DNA of 64,000 nt from a virus: positions 248,001-312,000 of the IMG/VR virus record IMGVR_UViG_3300021057_000274. The stretch is one strand, 5' to 3'. Below the pieces are notes generated by a model that saw nothing but the letters and a program-made list of their open reading frames with translations, had not been told where the DNA came from and made no database searches. Below are positions 49,094 to 57,336 of this stretch, in pieces. The position numbers and the translations under genes were made by a program. The first letter of the stretch is position 1. Every line of letters starts with the position of its first letter.

Positions 49094-50251
49094 ATGACCA
49101 ACACCGTCTTCAACCTCAACAAGGTTGACCTCAACGAGCAACCGATGTTTTTCGGCAAGAAGGCGAACATCGCTCGCTACGACCAGGAGAAGTATCCCGC
49201 CTTTTCAAAGGCTACCAAGACCATGAAGAGCTTCTTCTGGAACCCCGAGGAGATCAACCTCCAGAAGGACGCATCGGACTTCAAGGCGTTATCAGACCAC
49301 GAGAAGCACATCTTCACGAAAAACATCGCGTACCAGGTGCTGCTTGACAGCGTTCAGGAGCGCGGCCCGCTCTATGCCTTTTTGCCGTGGTGCACTCTCC
49401 CGGAGCTCGAAGCCTCACTGATCTGGTGGGCGGCGTTCGAGCAGATCCACAGCCAGTCCTACCAATGGATCTTGCAAAACCTCTTTCCGGACCCCGCGAC
49501 GATCTTCGACACGATCATGGACGACTCGAACATCATGACCCGGGCCGGCGCGATCATCAAGTACTACGATGACTTCGTCCAGTACTCCGAGCAGTACCGT
49601 GTGCTGGGGCCGGGCACTCACCGCCTGATCACGTATCCTGAAGGGCCGCACGCGCCCCAGACCAAGGAGGACTTCGAGCTCTCGGAGTACGAGCTGAAGC
49701 GCAAGCTCTACCTCGCGCTCGTCTCGGTCTACGCTCTCGAGTCGATCCGCTTCTACGTCTCGTTCGCGTGCAGCTTCGCGTTCGGGCAGCAAGGCAAGAT
49801 GAAGGGGAACGCAGACATCATCAAGCTGATCGCGAAGGATGAGGCGCAGCACGTCGGGATCACAGTAAACATCCTCCGCAACTTGATGCGCAAGGAGGGC
49901 GACAAGGACTTCGTCAAGATCGCCAAGGACGAGGAGGAAACGGTCTACCAGATCTTCGACGAGGTGGTCAGCCAAGAGAAGGAGTGGGCGGCATACCTGT
50001 TCAAGGATGGCTCGATCGTCGGCTTGAACGAGACGCTCCTCTGTCAGTATCTCGAGTATCTGGCGAATAAGCGCCTTCGCGGTCTCGGCTTGAAGTCGCG
50101 CTATGACGCGAACGTCAATCCGTTCGGCTGGATCACGACCTGGCTCTCCTCCGAGGACGAGCAGGTGGCCCCGCAGGAGAAGGAGGTTACCTCCTACCTG
50201 GTGAACGTGCTCGACACGAACGTCAACGAAGAAAACCTGATCGAAATTTGA
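49094..50251 (+). CDS. nrdB: Ribonucleotide reductase class Ia, small subunit NrdB
   Basis: The ATG at 49094 lies one base after the nrdA stop and gives 385 residues (T4 388); an upstream in-frame start lies in nrdA. Diiron ligands sit in LEASLIWWAAFEQIHSQSYQ and, later, KDEAQHVG, with Tyr in the region between. N-terminal MFFGKKANIARYDQEKYP is typical. With NrdA it supplies deoxynucleotides. The two genes form a tight operon. Confidence 0.93.
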   Translation: MTNTVFNLNKVDLNEQPMFFGKKANIARYDQEKYPAFSKATKTMKSFFWNPEEINLQKDASDFKALSDHEKHIFTKNIAYQVLLDSVQERGPLYAFLPWCTLPELEASLIWWAAFEQIHSQSYQWILQNLFPDPATIFDTIMDDSNIMTRAGAIIKYYDDFVQYSEQYRVLGPGTHRLITYPEGPHAPQTKEDFELSEYELKRKLYLALVSVYALESIRFYVSFACSFAFGQQGKMKGNADIIKLIAKDEAQHVGITVNILRNLMRKEGDKDFVKIAKDEEETVYQIFDEVVSQEKEWAAYLFKDGSIVGLNETLLCQYLEYLANKRLRGLGLKSRYDANVNPFGWITTWLSSEDEQVAPQEKEVTSYLVNVLDTNVNEENLIEI

Positions 50252-50252
50252 C

Positions 50253-50597
50253 ATGAAGTTAAACGAGCTCCAGCGAAAATTCTATCACGTGACGTTCGCC
50301 CAGAACGTGTCAAGCATCTTACGGCATGGGTTGGGTGGCAAGAGAGCTACCCAGCGCTGGAGCTTCTCGAATGGAAGGGTTTGTCTAGCCGATTCGATTG
50401 AGAAGGCTAAGAGATATGCGAACTCGGTCGGACAGCCAGATGAGTGGGATGGAAAGTTCGTTGTTATAGAGGTCGAGATTCCAGATGAGTCGAAACTCAG
50501 CCAAGACTCGAACATCGACGGCAAGACCGCCGATGGATACTTTGAGTATGACGGCGTGATTCCTCCCTCACATCTCAAGGTGCACGACACTTACTAG
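50253..50597 (+). CDS. ADP-ribosyltransferase/KptA-like small protein with MKLNEL N-terminus
   Basis: 114 residues, ATG one base after nrdB. MKLNEL matches the shared N-terminal peptide, though the cleavage Glu is missing. FYHVTFAQNVSSILRHGLGGK (Tyr11-His12-Val-Thr14) followed by VCLADSIEKAKRYA and VVIEVEIPDESKL is the layout of small ADP-ribosyltransferase-fold proteins (KptA/DarT-like). Expected activity: ADP-ribosylation of protein, RNA or DNA. T4 Alt is a precedent for a packaged ADP-ribosyltransferase. Confidence 0.55.
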   Translation: MKLNELQRKFYHVTFAQNVSSILRHGLGGKRATQRWSFSNGRVCLADSIEKAKRYANSVGQPDEWDGKFVVIEVEIPDESKLSQDSNIDGKTADGYFEYDGVIPPSHLKVHDTY

Positions 50598-50613
50598 TTT
50601 GAGATGGGTGGAG

Positions 50614-50625
50614 CTAAATATGCTC
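50614..50625 (+). promoter_or_regulatory. Late promoter box (CTAAATATGCTC)
   Basis: CTAAATATGCTC ends one base before the ATG at 50627; short or no leader is expected. Confidence 0.6.
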
Positions 50626-50626
50626 C

Positions 50627-51025
50627 ATGAAGATCTCCGAGCTCTACGAGTCAAGGTGGATTGAGAGCCCCAGGCTTGACGTCTCTACTGAGGGTAACTC
50701 CAAGCGAGTCTTCTTCACCGCTAAGCTGAAGAAGGACCACCGTCGTGATTGGGACAAGGACGAGGTAGCTGTCGAGGCGACCGTTGACCTTGACAAGCCA
50801 GTCGCTCGCATCAACCAGATCAACGCGTGGATGTCACACCGTAGCCTCGGGCAAGAGCTTCTCTCGCACATCCTCTTTCACCTCAAGAAGAACGGCTATA
50901 AGAAGGTGACCGCTTACACCGAGCGGTTCAACTTCAATCCGCAATCCATGGTCAAGCGGCTCGGAGCTGTTGAGACAGGGAAGACCGAGCACGGCGTGAC
51001 CTGGGAGTGGGACCTTGAGGCTTGA
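50627..51025 (+). CDS. GNAT-like protein with capsid-targeting N-terminus
   Basis: 132 residues beginning MKISELYESRW, cleavage after LYE or YE predicted. The body has a GNAT look: EATVDLDKPVARINQI, HRSLGQELLSHILFHLKKNGYKKVTAYTERFN and MVKRLGAVETG, where LGQELL is the CoA-loop region. It may acetylate a host protein. Late promoter directly upstream; the next gene starts inside its end. Confidence 0.55.
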   Translation: MKISELYESRWIESPRLDVSTEGNSKRVFFTAKLKKDHRRDWDKDEVAVEATVDLDKPVARINQINAWMSHRSLGQELLSHILFHLKKNGYKKVTAYTERFNFNPQSMVKRLGAVETGKTEHGVTWEWDLEA

Positions 51026-52001
51026 TGAGATCTCGCAGCGCGCCAGCAGCTGGGAGGATCTGCCGTTCAGAGCTGCTACCGGTGAGGGGCCCTCTCTAGA
51101 GGACGTCGTTCCTGAGCGCGCCCCGAACGGCGATTTCATCTTCTACCACGGTACGTCTCTCACAACCGCCGAGAAGATCGTCAAGGACAAGATGATCATG
51201 CGAGACGACCTCGGTTACTCAGGGATAGGTACTACCCGCGGAGCCGTTAGCGTCTACGGCATCATGAAAGCTTCTAAGGAAAATCTCCGTCGCAGACTCA
51301 AGATGGTGCCAGGGATGATGCATGACGACCCAAAGGCTGAAAAGAGCGCGGTTCTTCGAGTGCGCATCTCCCGAGATTGGTTCAAGGCCCATCCAGATTC
51401 GGTCTCTAGAGAGACCGGAGGCTCTGGAAAGAACCAGTTCTTGATTCGCCCGCCGCGCGGAGAAAAGGGTGTGCCGCTAGAGCACGCTGAGATCGTACGG
51501 GCAGCTGGAGAGGAGCTGCGCGAGACGGTCAAGAGCCAGGACGTCGGAGTCTTCGTCACTTCTGCCTTCGAGAACGCGGGGATCAAGAACGTCAAGATCG
51601 TCGGGTCGCTGATGCGAAAGGGCAAGGGAAACGACATCGACGTCAAGGTCGACGCACCAGGGAGATTTGAGGCCGTCGAGTCAAGGGCCTTCAGCGTCGC
51701 TCACAAGCTGTCCAAGATGATCGGCGAGTACTCGAGAGGAAAGCATGATCGCGTCGACGTCTTCTTGAAGATGCAACCAGAGTGGGTCAATGACCGCGCG
51801 ACCGCTAAGCTGATCATCAGGCGGTACCTGGATGACCATGACGAAAACTTCCCGAACTACGGCGGATCTGACGGGATCTATCATGAGCCTGAGGTCGTGG
51901 ACATCAACAAGGTCAAGTACTTGATCATCTCCGTCGGCGGAGGGTGGATGATCCAACGTGGATATTGGCTCCATGAACCTGAAGATACGGTCAAGGGGTA
52001 A
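51015..52001 (+). CDS. ADP-ribosyltransferase-like plus nucleotidyltransferase-like fusion
   Basis: 328 residues, TTG start inside the previous gene; the N-terminus MRLDEISQRASS fits the shared family only loosely. FIFYHGTSLTTAEKIVKDKM (Tyr44-His45-Gly46-Thr47) is an ADP-ribosyltransferase-fold start and SGIGTTRGA follows. In the C-terminal half, IVGSLMRKGKGNDIDVKVD (Gly197-Ser198, Asp207, Asp209) is a nucleotidyltransferase-fold motif. Two toxin-like catalytic cores in one late protein suggests an injected effector. Both calls rest on motifs. Confidence 0.5.
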   Translation: MRLDEISQRASSWEDLPFRAATGEGPSLEDVVPERAPNGDFIFYHGTSLTTAEKIVKDKMIMRDDLGYSGIGTTRGAVSVYGIMKASKENLRRRLKMVPGMMHDDPKAEKSAVLRVRISRDWFKAHPDSVSRETGGSGKNQFLIRPPRGEKGVPLEHAEIVRAAGEELRETVKSQDVGVFVTSAFENAGIKNVKIVGSLMRKGKGNDIDVKVDAPGRFEAVESRAFSVAHKLSKMIGEYSRGKHDRVDVFLKMQPEWVNDRATAKLIIRRYLDDHDENFPNYGGSDGIYHEPEVVDINKVKYLIISVGGGWMIQRGYWLHEPEDTVKG

Positions 52002-52005
52002 ATAG
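51998..52005 (+). promoter_or_regulatory. Late promoter box (GTAAATAG)
   Basis: GTAAATAG overlaps the previous stop and precedes GGGGAGAGTGTC and the ATG at 52029. Confidence 0.55.
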
Positions 52006-52028
52006 CTAGCAACCGCGGGGAGAGTGTC

Positions 52029-52391
52029 ATGAGCGTGAACTGGAAGCGCTGGAGAGCGAAGGTCAAGCTCTACTTCATTAGGCTCTTCGTGTTGTGGCTT
52101 CCGTTCTCGCTGGGTTGCTTGGTCGCGATCCCGGTCTCCCTCGTCGCCGTTCTCAGCAACAGCACCTACGCGAAAAACATGTTGCTCGGCATGGATCGGC
52201 TCGCGGCGTCGGTCCTCCATTGGACCGGCAAGAACACGATCAGCGCCGAGTGCGGTGCGGTTCTACAACCCCCGCTTACCTTCGCTGAGCTCTCGATGCG
52301 TTGCATCTTCTGCATGCTTCTCTGCAGGATGATCGAGCTGTTTGACGCTGGACACTGTAAAAACAACGCGATCGATGAAAAACTCATCTAG
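52029..52391 (+). CDS. Membrane protein with Cys-rich C-terminus (paralogue of 309-635)
   Basis: 120 residues. A basic N-terminus (WKRWRAKVKLYFIR), two hydrophobic segments, then LDRLAASVLHWTGKNTISAECG ... CIFCMLLCRM...GHCKNN, shared in order with the product at 309-635. The spacing of the paired cysteines is conserved. Two late copies suggest a shared structural role at the membrane. Function unknown. Confidence 0.6.
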   Translation: MSVNWKRWRAKVKLYFIRLFVLWLPFSLGCLVAIPVSLVAVLSNSTYAKNMLLGMDRLAASVLHWTGKNTISAECGAVLQPPLTFAELSMRCIFCMLLCRMIELFDAGHCKNNAIDEKLI

Positions 52392-52404
52392 AAGTGATCT
52401 CGTA

Positions 52405-52416
52405 GATAAATACTGG
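52405..52416 (+). promoter_or_regulatory. Late promoter box (GATAAATACTGG)
   Basis: GATAAATACTGG, 41 bases before the ATG at 52458, which has CAGGAGATC as ribosome site. Confidence 0.65.
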
Positions 52417-52457
52417 TCGAATCGGTCGCAGGACCGTAACCTACTCAGGAGATCTAC

Positions 52458-52781
52458 ATGACTGCAGGAAAGCTTTGGACCGTCGAGGTCACCGATACGG
52501 GCGGCGGTGTCCTTCGCCTCGATTCAGCGTTGTACGAGGATGTGAACTACAACGCCGTTGCGCCGCACAACGCGTCACACGTCGTTCAGGTTCGCCAGAA
52601 CCTCATCAAGGACATGAAGCCCTTCACGACTAGCAACACCGCCGTCAAGGCGTCGTACAAGGTCGAGAAGTTTCTCATCGCAGGTGACCTTGCGGCTCAC
52701 GTCGCTAAGTCGCTCACGACGCTCACCTCTGACGCGGGTACCGACATCGGTGCCGCGGGTTACACCGTCAGCGCCGCCTAA
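52458..52781 (+). CDS. Small virion-type protein with its own promoter and terminator
   Basis: 107 residues, Ala/Thr/Val-rich with a regular beta-like pattern. A late promoter upstream, a strong ribosome site and a terminator 22 bases after the stop make it monocistronic and probably abundant. This is what one would expect of a head decoration or similar protein. No family recognised. Confidence 0.55.
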   Translation: MTAGKLWTVEVTDTGGGVLRLDSALYEDVNYNAVAPHNASHVVQVRQNLIKDMKPFTTSNTAVKASYKVEKFLIAGDLAAHVAKSLTTLTSDAGTDIGAAGYTVSAA

Positions 52782-52802
52782 TAGCGGTTCAGCAGATGTG
52801 AC

Positions 52803-52827
52803 AAAGGCCACCCTCGGGTGGCCTTTT
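52803..52827 (+). terminator. Intrinsic terminator
   Basis: AAAGGCCACC-CTCG-GGTGGCCTTT followed by TCATTT. It ends the preceding late transcript and may also serve the convergent minus-strand gene at 52844. Confidence 0.8.
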
Positions 52828-52843
52828 CATTTGGCGCGGTAGC

Positions 52844-53191
52844 CTAAGATTTTATCGCGTAGTTGATCTCGTGGTACGCGCGCTCAAGATTTTCAAGCGC
52901 TTCTGCGATCGTGTTATGGGTGTCGATGAGATAGCCCTTATAGTTGGACGGGGCATGATCGCCGTGCGCGATGCCGTTAGGCTTCTTGGGGAAGTCGGCT
53001 TCATGCCTCAGGCGATTCGCGATCTCACGATGCTTAGCAGCCTCCGTGAGAAGAGCCTTTTGATCACAGATCGTGGCGAGGGCTTTCGCGAGCCTGTCGT
53101 ACTCTTTGAAGCCCTCCATGTCACGTCCCTTTTTAGGTTTCGAGGGAATTCCCTTGGGCCAGGCTTCAACGAGAAAAGCTTTAAGTTTCAT
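52844..53191 (-). CDS. Probable internal head protein with capsid-targeting N-terminus
   Basis: The start is placed at the ATG at 53191, preceded by GAAAGGAAATCACC, rather than 16 codons upstream; this gives 115 residues beginning MKLKAFLVEAWPKG, with cleavage FLVE/A. Highly basic N-terminal part (SKPKKGRDMEGFKEY) and helical C-terminal part (AEALENLERAYHEINYA). No enzyme motif. It has a minus-strand late promoter. Confidence 0.6.
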   Translation of the reverse strand: MKLKAFLVEAWPKGIPSKPKKGRDMEGFKEYDRLAKALATICDQKALLTEAAKHREIANRLRHEADFPKKPNGIAHGDHAPSNYKGYLIDTHNTIAEALENLERAYHEINYAIKS

Positions 53192-53205
53192 GGTGATTTC
53201 CTTTC

Positions 53206-53218
53206 GTCTATTTACCGC
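53206..53218 (-). promoter_or_regulatory. Late promoter box, minus strand (GCGGTAAATAGAC)
   Basis: Minus-strand GCGGTAAATAGAC, 15 bases before the ATG at 53191. It supports the shorter start. Confidence 0.6.
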
Positions 53219-53388
53219 AAGTTCTTTCCTATAGCCCAACCATTAGCCAAATAAGCAGCCAATTCAATTATCACCGCCGAGGGCTTTTGGGATAATGTGA
53301 TGGCGCTCTTTGTAACCTTTGATCTTACGGGCTTTGGATCGATGACAGATCTCGAGATACCATTTTGTGTACTTATTATCTAAGAACA

Positions 53389-53397
53389 TGATACTAT
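53389..53397 (+). promoter_or_regulatory. Early-type -10 promoter (TGATACTAT)
   Basis: TGATACTAT ends 7 bases before the ATG at 53405, with no ribosome site in between; leaderless expression is likely. Confidence 0.5.
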
Positions 53398-53404
53398 ACC
53401 CGAT

Positions 53405-54712
53405 ATGGCGATCGTAAACAAAAAGCGGCTCAAACAATATCTAGAAGCAGAGCAAAACGTGCTTTTTCGGGGTGCGCACGGCATCGGCAAAACGGCTATC
53501 GTTAAGGAGATATTTGCCGAGGGCGGAGGGAAGTGGAAATATTTTTCAGCGTCCACTATGGATCCTTGGGTTGACTTTGTCGGTGTGCCGAAAGTGATTA
53601 CAGATTTGTCTGGAAATCATTCTCTAGAGCTTGTTCGCCCTACCGAATTTGATGATGTTGAATACTTATTCTTCGACGAGTTCAACCGCGCGCCTGACAA
53701 GGTGCTCAACGCGACGATGGAGCTCATCCAGTTCAAGAGCATCAACGGTCACAAGCTCAAGCGCCTCAAGGTGATCTGGGCGGCGATCAACCCCGAGGAC
53801 GACGCCGACACCTACAAGGTCAACCACCTCGACCCCGCGCACCTCGATCGATTTCAAGTTCACATCGACCTGCCGTACGACGTTGACGTTGACTACTTCA
53901 AGGGAAAGTATCCCACGCTGTGGAAGGCGTTCGTTGACTGGTGGAAGGATCTCCCGGAGGACGTCAAGAAGGAGGTCTCACCTCGGCGCCTCGACTACGC
54001 CGCGACCGCTTACCAGAAGGACTTTCGCCTCGAGGACTTTCTCCCGTTCAAGTCGAACGTCAAGAAGCTTCGAGACATGCTCAAGTCGATCCCGTTCGCC
54101 GAGGAGCTGAGCCAGATCAAGAACGGCACCGAGGCGCACTCGTTCCTCAAGAACCCGAACAACACCCTGCAGCTCCTCAAGATGGTGCGGCAGAACGACT
54201 CGAACGCGACAGACTTCTTCACGAAGTACGCGTACGGCATGCCCCAGGAGCTTGCGGCGCCGTTCACCGAGCTCCTCGAGGCCAGGAACATGGGCTTCAT
54301 GCGGAAAGAGGTCACCACCCTAGCAGCCATCCTGGAGAAGATTCCAGTCACTGGCGCTAGCTCGTCGGGTACCCTCGTCGCCGGAATGATCAACGCCGTC
54401 GATTGGGACGTCATCATGAAGGGGAAGTCACCCGAGAACGAGATGCGCGCCCTGCTGACGACGAAGGGGCATCTGGTCTCCAGGTTCACGAATCGAGCGA
54501 GCGACGCCTTTCAGAACGCGACCAAAGCGCAGCTCGAGCGCATCTTGTGGGGCCCCCTCGGGAGGGTCGGCAACGAGATCTCGAACTTCCAGGTCATGCT
54601 CGCCGCGGCTAGCAAGATCAGAGCGTTTGACAACGCGAACGAGGTGCGGATGATCAACGCCAAGCTCGAGGCGACCGGGCTCTTGGACTGGAAAATCATC
54701 TCTCCGCCGTGA
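53405..54712 (+). CDS. MoxR-type AAA+ ATPase
   Basis: 435 residues. Walker A FRGAHGIGKT (21-30), a FVGVPKV loop, Walker B VEYLFFDEFNRAP near residue 85, sensor-like VIWAAINPEDD and an arginine in LDRFQVHIDLP are MoxR-like features. MoxR ATPases work with VWA-domain proteins to insert metals or remodel complexes. The next gene is such a VWA protein. The 5' part (53405-53670) is clearly less GC-rich than the rest. Confidence 0.8.
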   Translation: MAIVNKKRLKQYLEAEQNVLFRGAHGIGKTAIVKEIFAEGGGKWKYFSASTMDPWVDFVGVPKVITDLSGNHSLELVRPTEFDDVEYLFFDEFNRAPDKVLNATMELIQFKSINGHKLKRLKVIWAAINPEDDADTYKVNHLDPAHLDRFQVHIDLPYDVDVDYFKGKYPTLWKAFVDWWKDLPEDVKKEVSPRRLDYAATAYQKDFRLEDFLPFKSNVKKLRDMLKSIPFAEELSQIKNGTEAHSFLKNPNNTLQLLKMVRQNDSNATDFFTKYAYGMPQELAAPFTELLEARNMGFMRKEVTTLAAILEKIPVTGASSSGTLVAGMINAVDWDVIMKGKSPENEMRALLTTKGHLVSRFTNRASDAFQNATKAQLERILWGPLGRVGNEISNFQVMLAAASKIRAFDNANEVRMINAKLEATGLLDWKIISPP

Positions 54713-56055
54713 TCAAGCCTGTCCCCGAGAAGGAGCTCCTCAAGATCGCGGCGGCTCTAGAGGACTACCACAAGATCTTCTACACCTTCTGGGAGATGTC
54801 GGACGTCTTGTATGACGACTCTCTCCCGACCGCGGCCGTCGAGTTCTTGAAGGGGGAGCGAAAGCCTCGGCTGTTGATCAACGAGGAGTTCTGGAAGAAG
54901 CTCAACCACCGGGAGCGGCTGTTCGTCGCTTGCCACGAGTGCCTCCACGTCATCCTCGATCACGGACAACGCAACGGGAGGGAGGTCAAGGGATCGACCC
55001 CGCACCTGGTCAACGTCGCCCAGGACATCACGATCAACGAGATGATCGTCGACGTCTTCGGTTACGAGCGCAAGGACTTCAGGAAGTGGAAGGATCTCTG
55101 CTGGATCGACACGTGCTTCGATGACCCGACGATCGTCAAGCGAAACCAGAAGTTCACGTATTACCTCGAGATGCTGATCAAGCACGGGAAGAAAGATCTT
55201 CCGAAGGTCTTCGATCGGCACCAGCCCTCTCAGTCTGACGAGAAGAAGTCGGGATCTCAGCCCAGTGACCCGAAGCCAAGCCCCGGCGACCCGAAGTCTG
55301 CTGATCCTGCGCCGACGGGTGAAGAGGAGTCTCAAGAGCAGCGTGACGCCAGGCAATCGGCGGCTGAGAAGCTCGCGGCTGATCTCTCGCCTGAGGAGAT
55401 CCATGACATCATGGAGGCTGGCGAGCTGGGCGGTGACCTGGCCGCCGCGATAAACGCGGTCCTCGGCGACAAGAAGGAGCGAGCTCGGGTGAGGTTCGCG
55501 AAGATGGTCGCTCGGCTGAAGCGGACACGAATGAAGCTCAAGGAGAGCGAATTCGAGACGTTCTCCCGAGATGATCGGCGCTTCGACGATGTCGTGCGAT
55601 CGTACGGCGCCGTGCTTCCCGGGAAGGGTGAGGCCTTCAGGCCCGCCAAGGATCGCATCCTCGCGTACGTCTACATGGACGTCTCGATGTCGTGCGTCGC
55701 GTATCTGCCGATCTTCGAGAAGATCTGGGCCGCGTTTGACGCCGAAAAGGACATCTTCGAGTGTGAGACGTACATCTTCGACACGAAGGTGACCCCTCAC
55801 AAGCCGGGAGACGACGCGCGCGTCGGCGGAGGGACCTGGTTCAACATCATCGAGGAGAGCGTTCTCGGGCGCAAGGCCGAGACAGGCCGCTACCCCGACG
55901 CGGTCTTCGTCATCACCGACGGCGACTGCGCGCCGAGTACCGCGGTCGACCCGCTGGTGCCTGAGCGATGGGTCTGGCTGCTGATCGATCGCGCCGAGCT
56001 CAAGTACATCCCGAAAGGATCTAGGTGGTACTGGATCAAGGACGTAGTTTTCTAA
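54709..56055 (+). CDS. VWA-like protein with DUF2201-type metallopeptidase-like N-terminus
   Basis: 448 residues from GTG overlapping the MoxR stop. The N-terminal domain has VACHECLHVILDHG (HExxH: His-Glu-Cys-Leu-His), as in DUF2201 proteins. Residues 165-235 form a disordered Ser/Pro/Glu-rich linker. The C-terminal domain contains YVYMDVSMSC (MIDAS-like DxSxS), DAVFVITDGD and GGTWFN, typical of VWA folds. A MoxR-VWA pair suggests a chaperone/co-chaperone system. Confidence 0.8.
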   Translation: MIKPVPEKELLKIAAALEDYHKIFYTFWEMSDVLYDDSLPTAAVEFLKGERKPRLLINEEFWKKLNHRERLFVACHECLHVILDHGQRNGREVKGSTPHLVNVAQDITINEMIVDVFGYERKDFRKWKDLCWIDTCFDDPTIVKRNQKFTYYLEMLIKHGKKDLPKVFDRHQPSQSDEKKSGSQPSDPKPSPGDPKSADPAPTGEEESQEQRDARQSAAEKLAADLSPEEIHDIMEAGELGGDLAAAINAVLGDKKERARVRFAKMVARLKRTRMKLKESEFETFSRDDRRFDDVVRSYGAVLPGKGEAFRPAKDRILAYVYMDVSMSCVAYLPIFEKIWAAFDAEKDIFECETYIFDTKVTPHKPGDDARVGGGTWFNIIEESVLGRKAETGRYPDAVFVITDGDCAPSTAVDPLVPERWVWLLIDRAELKYIPKGSRWYWIKDVVF

Positions 56056-56067
56056 ATCACCGCCTGA

Positions 56068-56076
56068 TGTTACAAT
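56068..56076 (+). promoter_or_regulatory. Extended -10 promoter (TGTTACAAT)
   Basis: TGTTACAAT ends 7 bases before ATG 56084. Transcription would start at the start codon. Confidence 0.6.
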
Positions 56077-56083
56077 CTATCCG

Positions 56084-56491
56084 ATGGTAGGCACGAAGCT
56101 CTGGTCGCGGTTGAGGAAGCGTCGCGAAGCGGTTAAGGCGCAGACGCCGAAGCTCGAGAAGCCAAACTGGAGAGAGGTTCAAGTTTCAGCGGCGAGGTTT
56201 CAGGCCCAGCAAGCTCGTGAGGTCGCGAAGCGCCGAGAGCTCAATCCTGATCTCAGCCACGTGCCCAGCCTCGGCGAGTACGTGCCGCAGCCGATCGTCG
56301 ATCCGCTCGCGCACGTGCCGCCGGAGGACCGGGAGGAGTATCGCCGCCGCGAGGAGATCGCTCGCCGCGAGACGGCTGAGAAGATGAAGAAAGTGGCGCC
56401 GCTCTACAACAAGGGCGGTCCGCAGTACATCGGTGACGACCCGCAGCTCGTCGGTAGCGTCGCGTCAGGAACAAACAGGAGACGAAGCTGA
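56084..56491 (+). CDS. Basic, Arg/Glu/Pro-rich protein
   Basis: 135 residues, strongly charged, with a Pro-rich middle (GEYVPQPIVDPLAHVPPEDREEY). Likely disordered. First gene of a small-gene operon of four that ends at 57336. Function unknown. Confidence 0.5.
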   Translation: MVGTKLWSRLRKRREAVKAQTPKLEKPNWREVQVSAARFQAQQAREVAKRRELNPDLSHVPSLGEYVPQPIVDPLAHVPPEDREEYRRREEIARRETAEKMKKVAPLYNKGGPQYIGDDPQLVGSVASGTNRRRS

Positions 56492-56658
56492 TGCTCAGCT
56501 GGTCGATCGGATTTTTCATCATCGCTGTCATCTCAGCCGTCTACGGATTTTCGAACATTGACCCGGCTGGCGCGCCTGAGATCGCGAGGATCATCTTCGT
56601 GGTCTCCGTCGTGTTGTTCATGTTCTCGCTGCTCGCAGAGCTGTTTCGTCGGCCATGA
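56491..56658 (+). CDS. DUF1328/YtjA-like small membrane protein
   Basis: 55 residues, MLSWSIGFFIIAVISAVYGF..., with two hydrophobic helices and a central SNIDPAGAPEIARI, matching the small DUF1328/YtjA layout. It starts on the stop of the previous gene. Role unknown, probably in the inner membrane. Confidence 0.6.
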   Translation: MLSWSIGFFIIAVISAVYGFSNIDPAGAPEIARIIFVVSVVLFMFSLLAELFRRP

Positions 56659-56822
56659 GACTGAGCTTGCTCTTGCTCGTCCTCCTGGGAGGATGCTCGC
56701 CGATCGTGGTTCATGAGGACGCGATCATCACCTGCTGGGCGAATGATCGTGTCGACGCCGACTGGATGTACTGCAAGCGAAAGCCGCGCTTTGACGGCAC
56801 TACTGGCGATCCTTCGAAGTGA
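56655..56822 (+). CDS. Small lipoprotein
   Basis: 55 residues, ATGA overlap with the previous gene. Lipobox LGGC at residues 11-14 after MRLSLLLLVL, then two cysteines and a short soluble tail. It resembles small outer-membrane lipoproteins such as o-spanins, but it is not nested with an i-spanin. Function unknown. Confidence 0.55.
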   Translation: MRLSLLLLVLLGGCSPIVVHEDAIITCWANDRVDADWMYCKRKPRFDGTTGDPSK

Positions 56823-56923
56823 AGCGTTTGATCGGTGACCTCTTATTCATCGTCGGAACGTTTACTCTCTTTCTAGTCTTGATCGCGCCGCCGGGTTCAA
56901 TTCTCTACAGGTGGCTTCATTGA
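56819..56923 (+). CDS. Tiny single-pass membrane protein
   Basis: 34 residues from a GTG overlapping the previous stop: one hydrophobic helix (LLFIVGTFTLFLVLIA) with a basic N-terminal end. Function unknown. Confidence 0.45.
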   Translation: MKRLIGDLLFIVGTFTLFLVLIAPPGSILYRWLH

Positions 56924-57336
56924 AGATCATCGAGACCGGCCATGTCTACGACCTGAAGAACCTGGAGTCGCCTGGGTTCCAGAGGCTCACGTTCATCAAG
57001 CGGTCAGGCGGCGCGATTCAGTACGCTGACGAGCATCCGGGCACGAACACTCAAGAGGTGCTTCGCGCGCTGATCGAGCGCACCGAGTATCTCAACTCGG
57101 TCATTCCCTGCGCCGAGACTCAGGACGCAGTTTACTTTTTGCGAATGGCGCTGTACAGCTACGAGGTGAGAGCCTGGCGAAGGAAGCAAGAAAAGCTGAA
57201 CAAGAAGGCGCCGCAGCACAACGACGCGGCGACGATGAGCGCTCACCGCGACGATTTCAAGGATATTCCCTTTTCATGGCACAACATCGAGGAGTTACCC
57301 GTGGGAGAGGACGGACATGTCATTGTACAGACCTGA
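56911..57336 (+). CDS. Hypothetical protein
   Basis: 141 residues from GTG. Helical C-terminal half (YSYEVRAWRRKQEKLNKK). No motif recognised. Overlaps the membrane ORF and the next gene. Confidence 0.5.
   Translation: MASLKIIETGHVYDLKNLESPGFQRLTFIKRSGGAIQYADEHPGTNTQEVLRALIERTEYLNSVIPCAETQDAVYFLRMALYSYEVRAWRRKQEKLNKKAPQHNDAATMSAHRDDFKDIPFSWHNIEELPVGEDGHVIVQT

Noticed and set aside
49415-50254. Minus-strand open frame of 279 codons
   Set aside because: Entirely antisense to nrdB.
54757-55800. Minus-strand open frame of 347 codons
   Set aside because: Antisense to the VWA gene with recognisable motifs; Leu/Arg/Val-rich shadow composition.
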